Positions 17,351 to 26,944 are shown, numbered from the stretch's first letter. The stretch is 64,000 nucleotides of DNA from Betaproteobacteria bacterium Ga0077527 (GCA_001464815.1 LNDW01000018.1:186001-250000), one strand, 5' to 3'. The notes: generated by a model from the sequence alone, not told the origin. Numbers and translations are program-made.

Positions 17351-18178
17351 TCAGGCGAGGCCCAGCGCGTCCTTGATGTGGCCCAGCAGCGTTTCGGATT
17401 TGACCGGCTTGTTCAGGTAGCCGGAAGCGCCATAAGCCAGCGCCGCCACCACGTCATCACGCTCCGCACGGGCGGTGACCACCAGGATCGGCGTGGTTTT
17501 GAGTTCGGGATGTTCGTGCAGCTTGCCAAGCAGGTCGAGGCCGACTGCATCGGGCAGATCAACATCCATCACTATCAGATCGGGGAGCGGTTTCTGGCCC
17601 AGCGATTTGACGATTTCGGCCTTGGTCGCGGCGCCGCGCACGTCGAAGCCGGCCTGCATCAGGTCGCGCGCGGCCTGCAGCGCCTCGGCTTCATGGCCGT
17701 CGATCAGCAGGATGCCGTGTTTGCCGCCGCCGCGCGCGGGCAGCGGCCGCCCCGGACGGTTGACGATGCTGATCTGGTAACCGGCCTTGAGGCGGCGTCT
17801 GCCGGAGATGGTGCCCTCGGCTTCCTTGCGCTTTTGCAGCGTGGGTTCCTTGGGTGGTTGCGCGAACAGCGCCGACATGTCGAGGTCGTTGTCATCGGCT
17901 GGCGGCGCGACGGGTGCGGCTTTGGCCGGGGAAGGTTTTGCCGGTGCCGGTTTGGCCGCGGCCGGGGGGACGACTTCGATATAACCTTCGCGCGCGAGTT
18001 GACCCAGCGCGGCGGCGATGTCGCCGGCCTTGGGAAATTTTTTGCGCAGGATTTCGGCGCTGGCACTGTCGCCGACCGCGGCGAGCAGACCCTTCATGCC
18101 CGGCTTGAGCAGGCCGGGCCTGGCGGCAATCTCGTCGCGGCCCCTGCTGGTCATGCGATATGCGGTTTGGTCGGTCAT
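17351..18178 (-). CDS. Response-regulator receiver protein with an N-terminal wHTH-like module
   Basis: 275 residues in three parts. Residues 1 to about 70 form a small helical/winged-helix-like module (from AYRMTSRGRDEI to LAREGYIEVV). A Pro/Ala/Lys linker follows, ending in NDLDMSALF (about 99-107). A C-terminal receiver domain starts near ILLIDGHEAE (about 152), with the phosphoacceptor Asp in MDVDLPD (near 205), the switch Thr in VVTARAE and the conserved Lys in LNKPV (near 255). The first acidic pair is DG instead of DD/DE, so metal binding may be altered. The N-terminal module, linker and DLD motif resemble the start of the coiled-coil protein at 20660-23911. No histidine kinase is adjacent. 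Confidence 0.85.
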   Translation of the reverse strand: MTDQTAYRMTSRGRDEIAARPGLLKPGMKGLLAAVGDSASAEILRKKFPKAGDIAAALGQLAREGYIEVVPPAAAKPAPAKPSPAKAAPVAPPADDNDLDMSALFAQPPKEPTLQKRKEAEGTISGRRRLKAGYQISIVNRPGRPLPARGGGKHGILLIDGHEAEALQAARDLMQAGFDVRGAATKAEIVKSLGQKPLPDLIVMDVDLPDAVGLDLLGKLHEHPELKTTPILVVTARAERDDVVAALAYGASGYLNKPVKSETLLGHIKDALGLA

Positions 18179-18265
18179 CTGTAATTACTGGTTTGCGTGG
18201 TGTTATGCGCGATGCAACCGCGGCAGATTTTACTGCAAATGACCTTGCCGACGTACACTCGGCGC

Positions 18266-19066
18266 ATGAATCCGTTAAAGCAAGCGACTTTCTGTGCACC
18301 GCTGCTCATTCCTCTGCAGCCACTGGCTTCTCAGGAGAGTGACTGGCCGCGGCGCGAAAAGTTGCAATTGCGCATCGATGCCGCGGATTTGCGCGTTTCC
18401 GGAGGTCATCGCCTGCGCCTGGTCGCGCCGGATGGCGGGCGTCCCTACGAGCAGCGCCTGCACGACAGCGGTGAACTCGAGTTCCGCGAGCGGAACTGGC
18501 ATGACTGGTTCAACCTGCTGATCTGGTTGGCCTATCCGCGGGCGAAGGCCGCGCTGAATGCGCGCCACCACGCGGCATGGCCGGAGGCGTCCGTCAGCAG
18601 GCGCGGCGCAGTGCGCGATGCACTGACACTGTTCGATGAAAGCGGGCTGGTGGTGCTGTCCGACGATCCGTCCCTGCTGGCGCTGATTCGCGGCTTTGAG
18701 TGGAAGCGCCTGTTCTGGGAGCGCCGCGCCGACTGCCTGACGCGCTTGCAGGTGCTGCCGTTCGGCCACGCGCTGTGCGAAAAGATGCTCAAGCCGTACC
18801 GCGGAATCACCGGACAGGCACTGCTGCTGGAGGTGACGCCGCAACTGATGAAACTGGATGCGCGGGAACTGCCGGCCGCGATTGATGCCAGGCTGGCCGC
18901 GATCATCGCCGATGCGGGCGTGCTGGCGGGAACAAAGGATCTTGCGCCGCTGCCGGTGCTCGGCATTCCCGGCTGGTGTGCCGACAATGCCGATCCGGCG
19001 TATTACGACGACACGCGGCAGTTCCGCAGCGGACGGCGCATGCGGGCGGCGGAGCTTGCGCGGTGA
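18266..19066 (+). CDS. DUF3025 family protein
   Basis: Conserved protein of unknown function, 266 residues from the ATG at 18266. The segment [20 protein letters not shown] followed by LNARHH is the hallmark of DUF3025. No catalytic role is established. Its TGA overlaps the GTG start of dtd (GTGA), so the two are translationally coupled. Confidence 0.88.
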   Translation: MNPLKQATFCAPLLIPLQPLASQESDWPRREKLQLRIDAADLRVSGGHRLRLVAPDGGRPYEQRLHDSGELEFRERNWHDWFNLLIWLAYPRAKAALNARHHAAWPEASVSRRGAVRDALTLFDESGLVVLSDDPSLLALIRGFEWKRLFWERRADCLTRLQVLPFGHALCEKMLKPYRGITGQALLLEVTPQLMKLDARELPAAIDARLAAIIADAGVLAGTKDLAPLPVLGIPGWCADNADPAYYDDTRQFRSGRRMRAAELAR

Positions 19067-19515
19067 TTGCGCTGCTGCAGCGGGTGAGCGCGGCACGGGT
19101 CGAGGTTGATGATGCCGTGATCGGCGAAATCGGCCGCGGGCTGCTGGTGCTGCTCGGTGTCGAGGCCGGCGACACCGCCGCGGATGGTGAACACCTGATT
19201 GAACGGCTGCTTAACTACCGGGTGTTTGCCGATGATGCGGGCAGGATGAACCGTTCGCTGCGCGACATCGACGGCGGTTTGCTGCTGGTGCCGCAGTTCA
19301 CGCTGGCAGCCGACACCCGCAAGGGCTTGCGTCCCGGTTTTTCCACGGCCGCGCGGCCGGAACTCGGGCGCGAGCTGTTTGACCATGCGCTGGCGTTTGC
19401 CGGGGCGCGGCATGCGCAGGTCGGGCAGGGGCGTTTCGGCGCCGACATGCAGGTGACATTGACCAATGACGGCCCTGTGACTTTCTGGCTGCAGACCGGA
19501 GGCGGCAGGCGCTGA
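19063..19515 (+). CDS. dtd: D-aminoacyl-tRNA deacylase
   Basis: Hydrolyses D-amino acids mischarged on tRNA, a translation quality-control enzyme; 150 residues. The GTG at 19063 overlaps the previous stop and gives the family N-terminus (M)[14 protein letters not shown]. The [12 protein letters not shown] block corresponds to the SQFTL motif with Pro in place of Ser, and [12 protein letters not shown] carries the Gly-cisPro motif that enforces chirality. Known to act as a dimer. Confidence 0.95.
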   Translation: MIALLQRVSAARVEVDDAVIGEIGRGLLVLLGVEAGDTAADGEHLIERLLNYRVFADDAGRMNRSLRDIDGGLLLVPQFTLAADTRKGLRPGFSTAARPELGRELFDHALAFAGARHAQVGQGRFGADMQVTLTNDGPVTFWLQTGGGRR

Positions 19516-19572
19516 GCCGGTCATCGGCCGGGCACAAAGACTGGATTACAATCTGCGCATGGTTACAGCGTG

Positions 19573-19610
19573 AAAATATTTTATAATAAAATCAATTACT
19601 TATAAATAAT
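19573..19610 (+). repeat. AT-rich dispersed repeat, copy C
   Basis: Plus-strand copy, ATAATAAAATCAATTACTTA within a longer AT block. It sits in the 178-base gap between dtd and htpX. It contains AATCAATTACTTA (19590-19602), a full match to the IHF consensus WATCAANNNNTTR. Confidence 0.8.
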
Positions 19611-19693
19611 CTCCGGAACCGGTCCGGCCCTTGAACTTGCACCCGGCGCCATCATCTAATGTGCGTCCCATCTCCCAGGAGTTCGACAACACC

Positions 19694-20569
19694 ATGAAAC
19701 GCGTAATGCTGCTGATCGTCACCAACTTTGCGATTCTGGCGGTGCTCAGTGTCACCATGAGCCTGCTCGGCATCGACCGCGCGCTGACCAACGAGACCGG
19801 CCTCAACCTGCAGGGTCTGCTGGTGTTCGCCGCGATGTTCGGCTTCGGCGGCGCATTTATTTCGCTGTTCATCTCGAAATGGATGGCGAAAAGATCCATG
19901 AATGTGCACGTGATCGAAGTGCCTTCGAACATGAGCGAACGCTGGCTCGTGGATACCGTGCGCCGTCAGGCCGAGCGCGCCGGCATCGGCATGCCCGAGG
20001 TCGGCATCTACGACGCGCCGGATGTCAACGCCTTCGCCACCGGCTGGAACCGCAACAATGCGCTGGTCGCGGTCAGCACGGGGTTGCTCAACAACATGAC
20101 GCAGGAAGAAGCGGAAGCCGTGCTCGGTCACGAGGTGAGTCATGTCGCCAACGGCGACATGGTCACGCTGACGCTGGTCCAGGGCGTGGTCAACACCTTT
20201 GTCATCTTCATGGCCCGGGTGATCGGCTTTTTTGTCGACCGCGTGCTGCTGAAGAACGAGAAGGGCGAGGGCCCGGGCTTTTTCATCGCGACGCTGGTCG
20301 CCGAACTGGTGCTCGGTGTACTGGCGAGCATCATCGTGTCCTGGTTCAGCCGCCAGCGCGAGTTTCGTGCCGACGCCGGCGGTGCTTCGCTTGCAGGCCG
20401 CGAGAAGATGATAGCCGCGCTGGAACGGCTGAAGGGCAATCACGAGCAGACCGCGCTGCCGGCGCAGATGTCGGCGCTGGGCATCTCCGGCGGTGGAGCG
20501 ATCATGAAGCTGTTCATGTCGCACCCGCCGCTGGATGAGCGCATCGCCGCGCTTCGTGCCGCGCGCTGA
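19694..20569 (+). CDS. htpX: Membrane zinc metalloprotease HtpX
   Basis: Inner-membrane M48 protease that degrades misfolded membrane proteins under stress; 291 residues. The ATG at 19694 gives [18 protein letters not shown] (first membrane segment), a second near residues 37-57, the zinc motif HEVSH (about 146-150) and two further hydrophobic segments around 160-215. [10 protein letters not shown] supplies the third zinc ligand region. Ends in a strong bidirectional terminator. Confidence 0.96.
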   Translation: MKRVMLLIVTNFAILAVLSVTMSLLGIDRALTNETGLNLQGLLVFAAMFGFGGAFISLFISKWMAKRSMNVHVIEVPSNMSERWLVDTVRRQAERAGIGMPEVGIYDAPDVNAFATGWNRNNALVAVSTGLLNNMTQEEAEAVLGHEVSHVANGDMVTLTLVQGVVNTFVIFMARVIGFFVDRVLLKNEKGEGPGFFIATLVAELVLGVLASIIVSWFSRQREFRADAGGASLAGREKMIAALERLKGNHEQTALPAQMSALGISGGGAIMKLFMSHPPLDERIAALRAAR

Positions 20570-20594
20570 TCCCTCACCGGACCCCGGCCCCAAC

Positions 20595-20627
20595 AAAAAG
20601 CCCGTGTCGCAGGACACGGGCTTTTTT
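20595..20627. terminator. Bidirectional rho-independent terminator
   Basis: Perfect 9-bp stem GCCCGTGTC/GACACGGGC (20600-20621) with a GCAG loop, flanked by five A residues on the left and six T residues on the right. It serves htpX on the plus strand and the coiled-coil/AsmA-like gene on the minus strand. Confidence 0.92.
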
Positions 20628-20659
20628 ATCGGTCGGTGTTGTTGATCAGGGCTGTAACC

Positions 20660-23600
20660 TCATGGGCGCAATACGGGATCCCGCACTGCGCCGGTGATCG
20701 ACAGTCCGCCGCGGGCCACCACCAGGCCCTTCGAGCCCAGTTCAGCATTAAGGCGTCCCGACAGGCTGCCATCGCCTGCGATGTTGAAGGCGCCGTTTGC
20801 GTTGAGCGGGCCCGAGGTCAGCTGCAACTGGCGGTAGGCATAACGGCCGTTGCTGATGCTGACCGCGCCGGTGAGGGTGTCGAACTTGGTCTTGCCGCCG
20901 CGTGAGCCCCCCGGCGCGGGCGACTGCATCGCGCGCACCAGGTCGATGTTGCCGAGCTCGCCGATGTCGACGGTGAAACTGGCCTCGGCCTCGCTGCTGT
21001 CGAAGAGGTTTTTCAGCGATTTGCCCTGCAGCACGAAATTGCCGTTCGCCTTCATGCTGCCGCTGGCGGAAAATTCGCGGGTGTAGGCCGGCATCAGGTC
21101 CTGCAGACGGCCGTTTTCGAGATTGAACTCGCCCTCTACACGCACACCGTTGGTCCAGCCTGCCTTCGCGGCGCCCTTGATCCGGCCGCCGGCGAGGCGG
21201 CCTTCGATGGCGGAGAGGGTCGCCTGGCTGGCATCCACCTGCGCGGAAATGGTGACATCGCTGAACTGCAGCCGCGGGCCGACCGGCGGCTGCCATTCAC
21301 GGGCTTCGATCAACAGCGCCACGCTGTTGTCCTTGGGCGTCAGGTCCACTGTCATCTTGCCGTCGTTCATCCGCACTTTCTGCACGCTGCCGTCACGGCC
21401 GAAGGTCACGGTCGAGTCGAACATCGGCACCTCGAAGGGCAGCCCGCCGACCTTGACGCCGTTGATTTTCAACTGGCGCAACTGCAGCTGCGCGCTGCCG
21501 CCACCCTTGACCAGGCTGGGCAGCAGCGTGAAGGCCGAGGGTTCGACCGCCACCGCGGTGACGAAGGCGGTATCGATGTCGCGGGTGCCGGAGAGCAGTG
21601 TCCACGGCATCATCGGAATCACCACAGTTTCGGCGACGATCTGCTGCACGCCGCCGATGCTTACCCGTTCGAGCTTGAGCTGTTGCTCCGGGTATACCGT
21701 GTAGCGCATGTTGGAGATGTGCACCGGCTGCTTGAAGCGTTCACTGAGCATCTGCTGCATGCCGGGGATGTGGCCGGCCAGCGGCATCAGCTGCAGTGTG
21801 GTGAGGCCAATGCCCAGCAGCACGGCGACGGCGATGAGGACGAGTGCGCCTTTGCTGCGCGGTTTGTTTTCGCTGCGGAATGTGGAGGCGGCATCGCGGG
21901 CTTCTGATTCGGAGCGTTTCTTGCGGTCGGCGGCGGCAGCCTTGGCGCGTTCCTCGGCCTCGGCGCGGTAGCGCGCGTCGGCGTCGGCCTCGGCTTTGGC
22001 GCGGGCACGCAGTTCCTGCTCGACCATCACCTTGACGTTTTTCTCGGCGCTCTCGCGCAGCTCGGTTTCGCGCATTACGCGCGCGACGGCTTCGGTCTTG
22101 GCGCGTTCCTCGGCTTCGGCGCGGGCTTTGCGCTCAGCTTCAGCCTGGGCCTGCGCCTTGGCCATCGCAGCTTCCGCAATTTTTGCCCGCATTTCGGCTT
22201 CTTCGCGGGCCTGGCGGGCCTGCGCGCTGTCGCCGCTGGCAGCCTCGCGGGCAAGCTGTTCGGCTTCCCGGCGCGCCTGTTGCGCGAGCTCAAGCTGGCG
22301 TTCGGCTTCCTCGCGCGCCTTGCGTTCGGCGACCTGACGCGCCGAGATTTCCGCGGCAGCCTTGGCTTCGGCTTCCATGCGTTTTTTGCGTTCGATCTCG
22401 ATCGCAGCCTCGACCTCGGCACGGGCCTTGGTTTCGGCTTCAGCCTGCGCTTTGCGGATGGCCTCTTCACGCAGCCCGCGTTCAGCGGTGACCTTGGCCT
22501 CGGCCTCCTCGCGCGCGCGACGCTCGGTGGCGACTCTGGCTTCCATTTCCTCGCGTGCGTGGCGTTCCTGTTCGGCACGGCTTTCTGCCTCGACCGTGGC
22601 CTGACGCGCCTGTTCCTGCAGCGATTTCAGCTCGGCCCTGGCCTTGGCATCGGCTTCGCTGCGTGCCTTTTGCGCGATTTCCTCGGCCTGTCTGCGCTGC
22701 ACTTCTTCGCGCTCACGGGCTTCGGCTTCGGCCTTGGCGCGTGCTTCGGCGGCGACACGGGCTTCGGCTTCGGCACGGGCCCGCGCCTTGGCTTCTTCGA
22801 GGGCTTTCATCGCCGCTTCGGCGCGCGCGACAGCCTCGGGGTCGCCGCCCTGCTGGCTGGCGGCCTTGGCTTCGGCGGCGGCCTTGGCTTTTGCGGCTTC
22901 CTCGGCCATCTGCCTCGCTTCTGCAATTGCACTTTCAGCGGCCTTGGCTCGGGCCTCGGCTTCCGCCAGCGCACGGCGTTCGGCATCAAGCCGTGCCTGG
23001 ATGTCGGCTTCCATTTTTGCGCGTGCTTCGGCTTCGCGCTTGGCGGATTCCTGGGCGCGCGCCAGCGCATCGGCCATCGCCTTCATCTGCGCTTCTAGAG
23101 CCTCTCGTGCCTTGGTTTCAGCGGCGGCATGAGCCATCGCTTCGACTTCGGCCCTGGACTGGGCTTCGGCTTCGGCCTTGGCCCTGGCTTCGGCGTTGGC
23201 CTTGGCCACGGCCTCGGCCTTGGCGCGGGTCTCAGCCTCGGCGCGGGCTTTTGATTCGGCTTCAGCCTTGGTAGCCGCTTCCTGTGCCACTTTCAGTCTG
23301 GCTTCGGCGGCGGCCTTGGCTTGGGCGTCGGCGGCTTTCGCCTCCTGCTCGGCCCTGGCGCGTGCGGCAGCGGCGGCCTTGGCCAGTGCTTCGGCCTTGA
23401 TCTTGGCTTCGGTCTCTGTCTTGGCGCGGGCTTCGGCCGCGGCACGGGCCTGAGTCTCGGCCTGCTGCCGCGCCTTGGCTTCGAGGGCGGCTTTGGCCGC
23501 GGCCTGGGCGCGGGTCTTGGCTTCCTCTTCTTTCTGCTTGCGCGACTCCGCTTCAGCGTTGACCTTGGCGACCGCCTCGGGCGAGGTGAAGTCGAGGTCC

Positions 23601-23911
23601 ATTTCCTCCTCGACAGCCGCAGACGCTGCGGGCTGGGGCGCCGTCGCGGGTGCAGCCGGTTTCGCTGCCTGAGCGGGGGTGGCCGCTGCCGGGGTGGCGA
23701 ACACTTTGACGTAACCGGTCTTGGTCAGTTCACCGAGTATGCCTTCGACGGTCTTCGCATCGAGCTTGCTCTTGGCGACCAGTTCGGCAAAGGTCGACTT
23801 GCCGTCCACGCCGAGGAAAATCAGGCCGGCATTGCGGTCGAGTTTGATCGTCTTGTTCTTGAACTCGAGGACACCCTTCGAGGTTTTTGCGTAGACGGTT
23901 TGTGGGTGCAT
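20660..23911 (-). CDS. Giant coiled-coil protein with an AsmA-like C-terminal domain
   Basis: 1083 residues in an unusual order. Residues 1 to about 70 form a small helical/winged-helix-like module (KTSKGVLEFKNKTIKLDRNA to TKTGYVKVF). A Pro/Ala linker follows, ending in EEEMDLDFTSPE. Residues about 110-680 are an almost unbroken Ala/Glu/Lys/Arg coiled coil resembling the TolA shaft. A single transmembrane segment (ALVLIAVAVLLGIGLTTLQL, near 688-708) follows, then about 375 residues resembling AsmA-family periplasmic beta domains (RVEGEFNLENGRLQDL, LSGRLNAELGSKGLVV). The predicted topology puts the coil and the N-terminal module in the cytoplasm and the AsmA-like part in the periplasm. Function is unknown. 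The N-terminal module is shared with the receiver protein at 17351-18178. GC-rich repetitive codons may cause assembly or recombination variation. Confidence 0.85.
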   Translation of the reverse strand: MHPQTVYAKTSKGVLEFKNKTIKLDRNAGLIFLGVDGKSTFAELVAKSKLDAKTVEGILGELTKTGYVKVFATPAAATPAQAAKPAAPATAPQPAASAAVEEEMDLDFTSPEAVAKVNAEAESRKQKEEEAKTRAQAAAKAALEAKARQQAETQARAAAEARAKTETEAKIKAEALAKAAAAARARAEQEAKAADAQAKAAAEARLKVAQEAATKAEAESKARAEAETRAKAEAVAKANAEARAKAEAEAQSRAEVEAMAHAAAETKAREALEAQMKAMADALARAQESAKREAEARAKMEADIQARLDAERRALAEAEARAKAAESAIAEARQMAEEAAKAKAAAEAKAASQQGGDPEAVARAEAAMKALEEAKARARAEAEARVAAEARAKAEAEAREREEVQRRQAEEIAQKARSEADAKARAELKSLQEQARQATVEAESRAEQERHAREEMEARVATERRAREEAEAKVTAERGLREEAIRKAQAEAETKARAEVEAAIEIERKKRMEAEAKAAAEISARQVAERKAREEAERQLELAQQARREAEQLAREAASGDSAQARQAREEAEMRAKIAEAAMAKAQAQAEAERKARAEAEERAKTEAVARVMRETELRESAEKNVKVMVEQELRARAKAEADADARYRAEAEERAKAAAADRKKRSESEARDAASTFRSENKPRSKGALVLIAVAVLLGIGLTTLQLMPLAGHIPGMQQMLSERFKQPVHISNMRYTVYPEQQLKLERVSIGGVQQIVAETVVIPMMPWTLLSGTRDIDTAFVTAVAVEPSAFTLLPSLVKGGGSAQLQLRQLKINGVKVGGLPFEVPMFDSTVTFGRDGSVQKVRMNDGKMTVDLTPKDNSVALLIEAREWQPPVGPRLQFSDVTISAQVDASQATLSAIEGRLAGGRIKGAAKAGWTNGVRVEGEFNLENGRLQDLMPAYTREFSASGSMKANGNFVLQGKSLKNLFDSSEAEASFTVDIGELGNIDLVRAMQSPAPGGSRGGKTKFDTLTGAVSISNGRYAYRQLQLTSGPLNANGAFNIAGDGSLSGRLNAELGSKGLVVARGGLSITGAVRDPVLRP

Positions 23912-24172
23912 AAGGCTTCCTGCCGGAAAAAGCGGATTGGGTATTGGATTGCCGGACCGGGAAAAATTCAGCGGCGACAGAGGTCTATTGTATTGATTTT
24001 TTTCGGTTTTGCTGCAAACGGTAAAGCAGCCTGCCGGTGATGACCGGCGTCGCGGCGGATCATTTCTGTTGATTCAGGCGTGAACTTGTCGTTACCATGA
24101 TCCCGCAGATGAAAAAACAGCATTAAAAATACTCAAAACACTCAAAAAAACCTTCGCAGGGGCTTGAGCAAC

Positions 24173-25129
24173 ATGACGCAGGGGCTGACGCAGGCGGTTT
24201 ACCGCCGCGCCGAATACGATGTGACCAATGAGATCGATACCACCAGCCCGCTGGCGGTGTCGATTCATGTCGCGCAGATATTCGAGGCCACCTACCAGCG
24301 TGAGTTTCCGTCCGGCATGGTGCGGGTGTTTGCCGACATCGGCCGGCTCTACCGCGGCGAGTTTCCCGGCTACCACGGTTGCGAGACCGATTACCATGAT
24401 GTGCAGCACGTGCTCGAGGTCACGCTGGCGATGACGCGCCTGATGGCCGGCTGCATGGTCGGGGCTGCCGGGCGGCTCGCGATCAGCGAAACCCATTTTC
24501 TGCTCGGCGTGGCGACCGCGCTGTTTCACGACATCGGTTATTTGCGCCGAATCGGTGATACCGACAAACGCCATGGTGCGGAATACACCCGGACCCATGT
24601 CGGCCGTGGCTCCGATTTCATGGCCTGGTATCTTCCCGATGTCGGCCTTCCCGAGCTTGCGCCCGCGGCCTGCCGCATCATCCATTTCACCGGATATGAG
24701 ATTCCGGTGCAGCGTATCGAGGTCGATCCGCAGTTGCGCCTGCTCGGCAACCTGCTGGGCAGTGCCGACATACTTGCGCAGATGTCCGACCGTTGTTATC
24801 TCGAAAAATGCCGCGACCGGCTGTATCCGGAGTTCGTTCTTGGCGGCATCGCACGCCAGGTTGACGAGTGTGGCGAGGAAAAGGTGTTGTTTGCCTCGCC
24901 CGAGGATCTGATTTTCAAGACGCCGGGCTTTTTCAGCGGCGCCCACAAGCGCCTTGAGCAGGATCTCGGTGGTGTCTACCGCTACGCCGATCGTTGTTTC
25001 GACGGCGTCAACCTTTACTTCCAGGAAGCGCGCAAGAACATCGATTACGCGCAAAGCCTGGTGCAGAGCGGCGACGTGTCGCAACTGCGCCGCCGCCTGC
25101 CGGACCTCGAGCTCGCCCGGGCGGCCTGA
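24173..25129 (+). CDS. HD-domain metal-dependent phosphohydrolase
   Basis: 318 residues from the ATG at 24173 (AGGGG upstream; an in-frame TTG at 24164 is an alternative). DYHDVQHVLEVTLAMTRL (about residues 71-88) and LFHDIGYL (about 116-123) supply the conserved His and His-Asp metal ligands of the HD superfamily, in a spacing seen in cyclic-nucleotide phosphodiesterase-like HD proteins. It is not an HD-GYP protein. Substrate unknown. It is divergent from the coiled-coil protein across a 261-base gap and is followed by a probable terminator. Confidence 0.8.
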   Translation: MTQGLTQAVYRRAEYDVTNEIDTTSPLAVSIHVAQIFEATYQREFPSGMVRVFADIGRLYRGEFPGYHGCETDYHDVQHVLEVTLAMTRLMAGCMVGAAGRLAISETHFLLGVATALFHDIGYLRRIGDTDKRHGAEYTRTHVGRGSDFMAWYLPDVGLPELAPAACRIIHFTGYEIPVQRIEVDPQLRLLGNLLGSADILAQMSDRCYLEKCRDRLYPEFVLGGIARQVDECGEEKVLFASPEDLIFKTPGFFSGAHKRLEQDLGGVYRYADRCFDGVNLYFQEARKNIDYAQSLVQSGDVSQLRRRLPDLELARAA

Positions 25130-25132
25130 CGC

Positions 25133-25160
25133 GGCGCGCTTTGCGCGCCAGCCGTTTTTT
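25133..25160 (+). terminator. Probable rho-independent terminator
   Basis: Stem GGCGCGC/GCGCGCC with a TTT loop (25133-25149), then a T6 run at 25155-25160 after a five-base offset. It sits between the convergent HD gene and quinone oxidoreductase gene. Confidence 0.55.
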
Positions 25161-25162
25161 CC

Positions 25163-26158
25163 TTACTTCACTTTGAGCAGGATCTTGCCGGTGTGCTGGC
25201 TGGATTCCATCAGTGCATGGCCCGCGGCCGCTTCGGCCAGAGGCAGGAACTTGTGGGTGACTACGCGGATCTTGCCGGCCTCGATCAGCGGCCAGACCTG
25301 GGCTTCGAGTTCGCGCGCGATACGGGCCTTGAAGGCATCGGGGCGGGTGCGCAGCGTTGAGCCGGTGTAGGTCAGGCGCTTGAGCATCACCGGCATCAGG
25401 TTGATCTCGACCTTGGAGCCGGCGCCGAAGGCGAGCTGGATGATGCGTGCGTCGTGGCTCGCCGCTTTCAGGTTTTTCTCGATGTTGGGGCCGCCGACGA
25501 TGTCGAGGATGACATTGGCGCCGCCTTCGCTGCGCACCACTTCGACAAAATCCTCGGTCTTGTAGTCGATCACACGATCCGCGCCCAGATCCTTGCAGAT
25601 CTGGCAGCGTGCGGCCGGGCTGTCGGTGGCGATGACCTTGGCGCCAAAGGCCTTGCCGAGCTGGATGCAGGTGGTGCCGATGCCGCCGGCGCCGCCGTGC
25701 ACCAGAAAGGTTTCGCCGGATTTCAGTCCGGCGCCGATGAAGACATTGCTCCACACCGTGAAAAAGGTTTCGGGCAGTCCGGCAGCATCGTGCAGGCTGA
25801 TGCCCTTGGGTGCGCGCAGGCAGTGTTCGCCATCGGCCGTGACGTATTCGGCATAACCGCCGCCGTTGGTCAGCGCGACCACCAGGTCGCCGGTATTCCA
25901 GCGTGTCACCGCGGCGCCCTTGGCCACCACCTTGCCCGAGACTTCAAGGCCGGGCAGGTCGGAGGCGCCCGCGGGTGCCGGATAGAGTCCCTTGCGCTGC
26001 ATGATGTCCGGGCCGTTGACGCCGGTGGCGGCGACTTCAATCAATACTTCGTGCGCTTTTGGCTGCGGCAGCGGGCGTGTCACCGGTTTCAGTACCTCGG
26101 GGGCGCCGGGCGCGGAGATTTCAACGGCTTGCATCGTGGCGGGCAGGGTGGTGCTCAT
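25163..26158 (-). CDS. NAD(P)H quinone oxidoreductase, zinc-independent MDR family
   Basis: Medium-chain reductase of the quinone oxidoreductase type (PIG3-like), 331 residues. The catalytic domain opens MQAVEISAPGAPEVLKPV and contains GVNGPDIMQRKGLYPAPAGA. The Rossmann part has LVHGGAGGIGTTCIQLGKAF (about residues 145-164), an NADPH-binding pattern. No structural zinc cysteine cluster is present. It is the last gene of a minus-strand unit (CoA transferase, dioxygenase, enoyl-CoA hydratase, this gene). Confidence 0.9.
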   Translation of the reverse strand: MSTTLPATMQAVEISAPGAPEVLKPVTRPLPQPKAHEVLIEVAATGVNGPDIMQRKGLYPAPAGASDLPGLEVSGKVVAKGAAVTRWNTGDLVVALTNGGGYAEYVTADGEHCLRAPKGISLHDAAGLPETFFTVWSNVFIGAGLKSGETFLVHGGAGGIGTTCIQLGKAFGAKVIATDSPAARCQICKDLGADRVIDYKTEDFVEVVRSEGGANVILDIVGGPNIEKNLKAASHDARIIQLAFGAGSKVEINLMPVMLKRLTYTGSTLRTRPDAFKARIARELEAQVWPLIEAGKIRVVTHKFLPLAEAAAGHALMESSQHTGKILLKVK

Positions 26159-26203
26159 CGGGCGGGTCCTCGTTTCATGATTTCGGATTTGTGGATTTGC
26201 AGT

Positions 26204-26929
26204 TCAGCCGTTTGATTCGCGATAGCGGCGGATGCGTTCCTTCAGCCCGGGTGCCGCGACCGAGCGCGCGAGTTCGGCCATGTCTTCGCTGCGTGTGTCG
26301 TTCTGGCTGCGGCGTTGCAGGGCTGCGGCTGCCGTCGGTGTCAGCGTCATTGCGGCATGGTGCGCGGCTTCGATGACCGCCGGCCATTCGTCCTGTGCCG
26401 TGATGCCGGTCAGGAAGCCGCAGCGCAGTGCCTCACCGGCATCAAAGGCGCGCGAGCTGCCGAGTATGTCGCGGGCACGGTCGGTTCCGATCAGCGCGGC
26501 GAGCCGCCGTGTGCCAAGCACCACGCCGAAGCGCAGCCCCGGCATGCGGAAGCTGGCGTCGGCTGTGGCGATGCGCCGGCTGCAGCAGGCGACGAGGTCG
26601 GCACCGGCGCCAAAGACACGGCCCTGGGCCAGCGCGAGTGTGGCGTGAGGCGCATGCTGCAGGGCCTGCAGCAGTGTTTCGATGCGGATGAAGCGCAGCG
26701 CGAGGTCGCCGTCGGACAACGTGGCGAGTTCGCTGAAGTCGAAGCCGGCGCAGAAATGGCGGCCGGCACCGTCAAGGATCAGCAGCCGCGTGCCGTCGGT
26801 GGCGGCGTATTCGACCGCGTCGAGCAGGGCTTCGACCAGCGCGGCCGACAGCGCATTGGCTTTCTGCGGCCGGTTCAGTGTCAGCCGGGTGACCGGGCCG
26901 TCGCGGCTGCGCAGCAGTTCGTCGCTCAT
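26204..26929 (-). CDS. Enoyl-CoA hydratase/isomerase family protein
   Basis: Crotonase-fold protein, 241 residues. The N-terminal block RLTLNRPQKANALSAALVEA and the segment GAGRHFCAGFDFSELA (about residues 54-69) are family features; the second oxyanion region is FGAGADLVACCSRRIATADA (about 109-128). The usual hydratase glutamates are not obvious, so it may be an isomerase or another crotonase activity. It lies between the quinone oxidoreductase and the dioxygenase and is separated from the latter by a dispersed inverted repeat. Confidence 0.85.
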   Translation of the reverse strand: MSDELLRSRDGPVTRLTLNRPQKANALSAALVEALLDAVEYAATDGTRLLILDGAGRHFCAGFDFSELATLSDGDLALRFIRIETLLQALQHAPHATLALAQGRVFGAGADLVACCSRRIATADASFRMPGLRFGVVLGTRRLAALIGTDRARDILGSSRAFDAGEALRCGFLTGITAQDEWPAVIEAAHHAAMTLTPTAAAALQRRSQNDTRSEDMAELARSVAAPGLKERIRRYRESNG

Positions 26930-26944
26930 GGGGCTAAAACCTTT

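Noticed and set aside
22000..23600. Tandem DNA repeats in the coiled-coil coding region, considered as a satellite or CRISPR-like array
   Set aside because: The repetition comes from recurring Ala/Glu/Lys/Arg codons and has no fixed unit length or spacer structure.
23981..24008. Possible degenerate AT-rich repeat copy (ATTGTATTGATTTTTTTC)
   Set aside because: It resembles copy I with five bases missing, but the match is too short to separate from general AT-richness of this gap.
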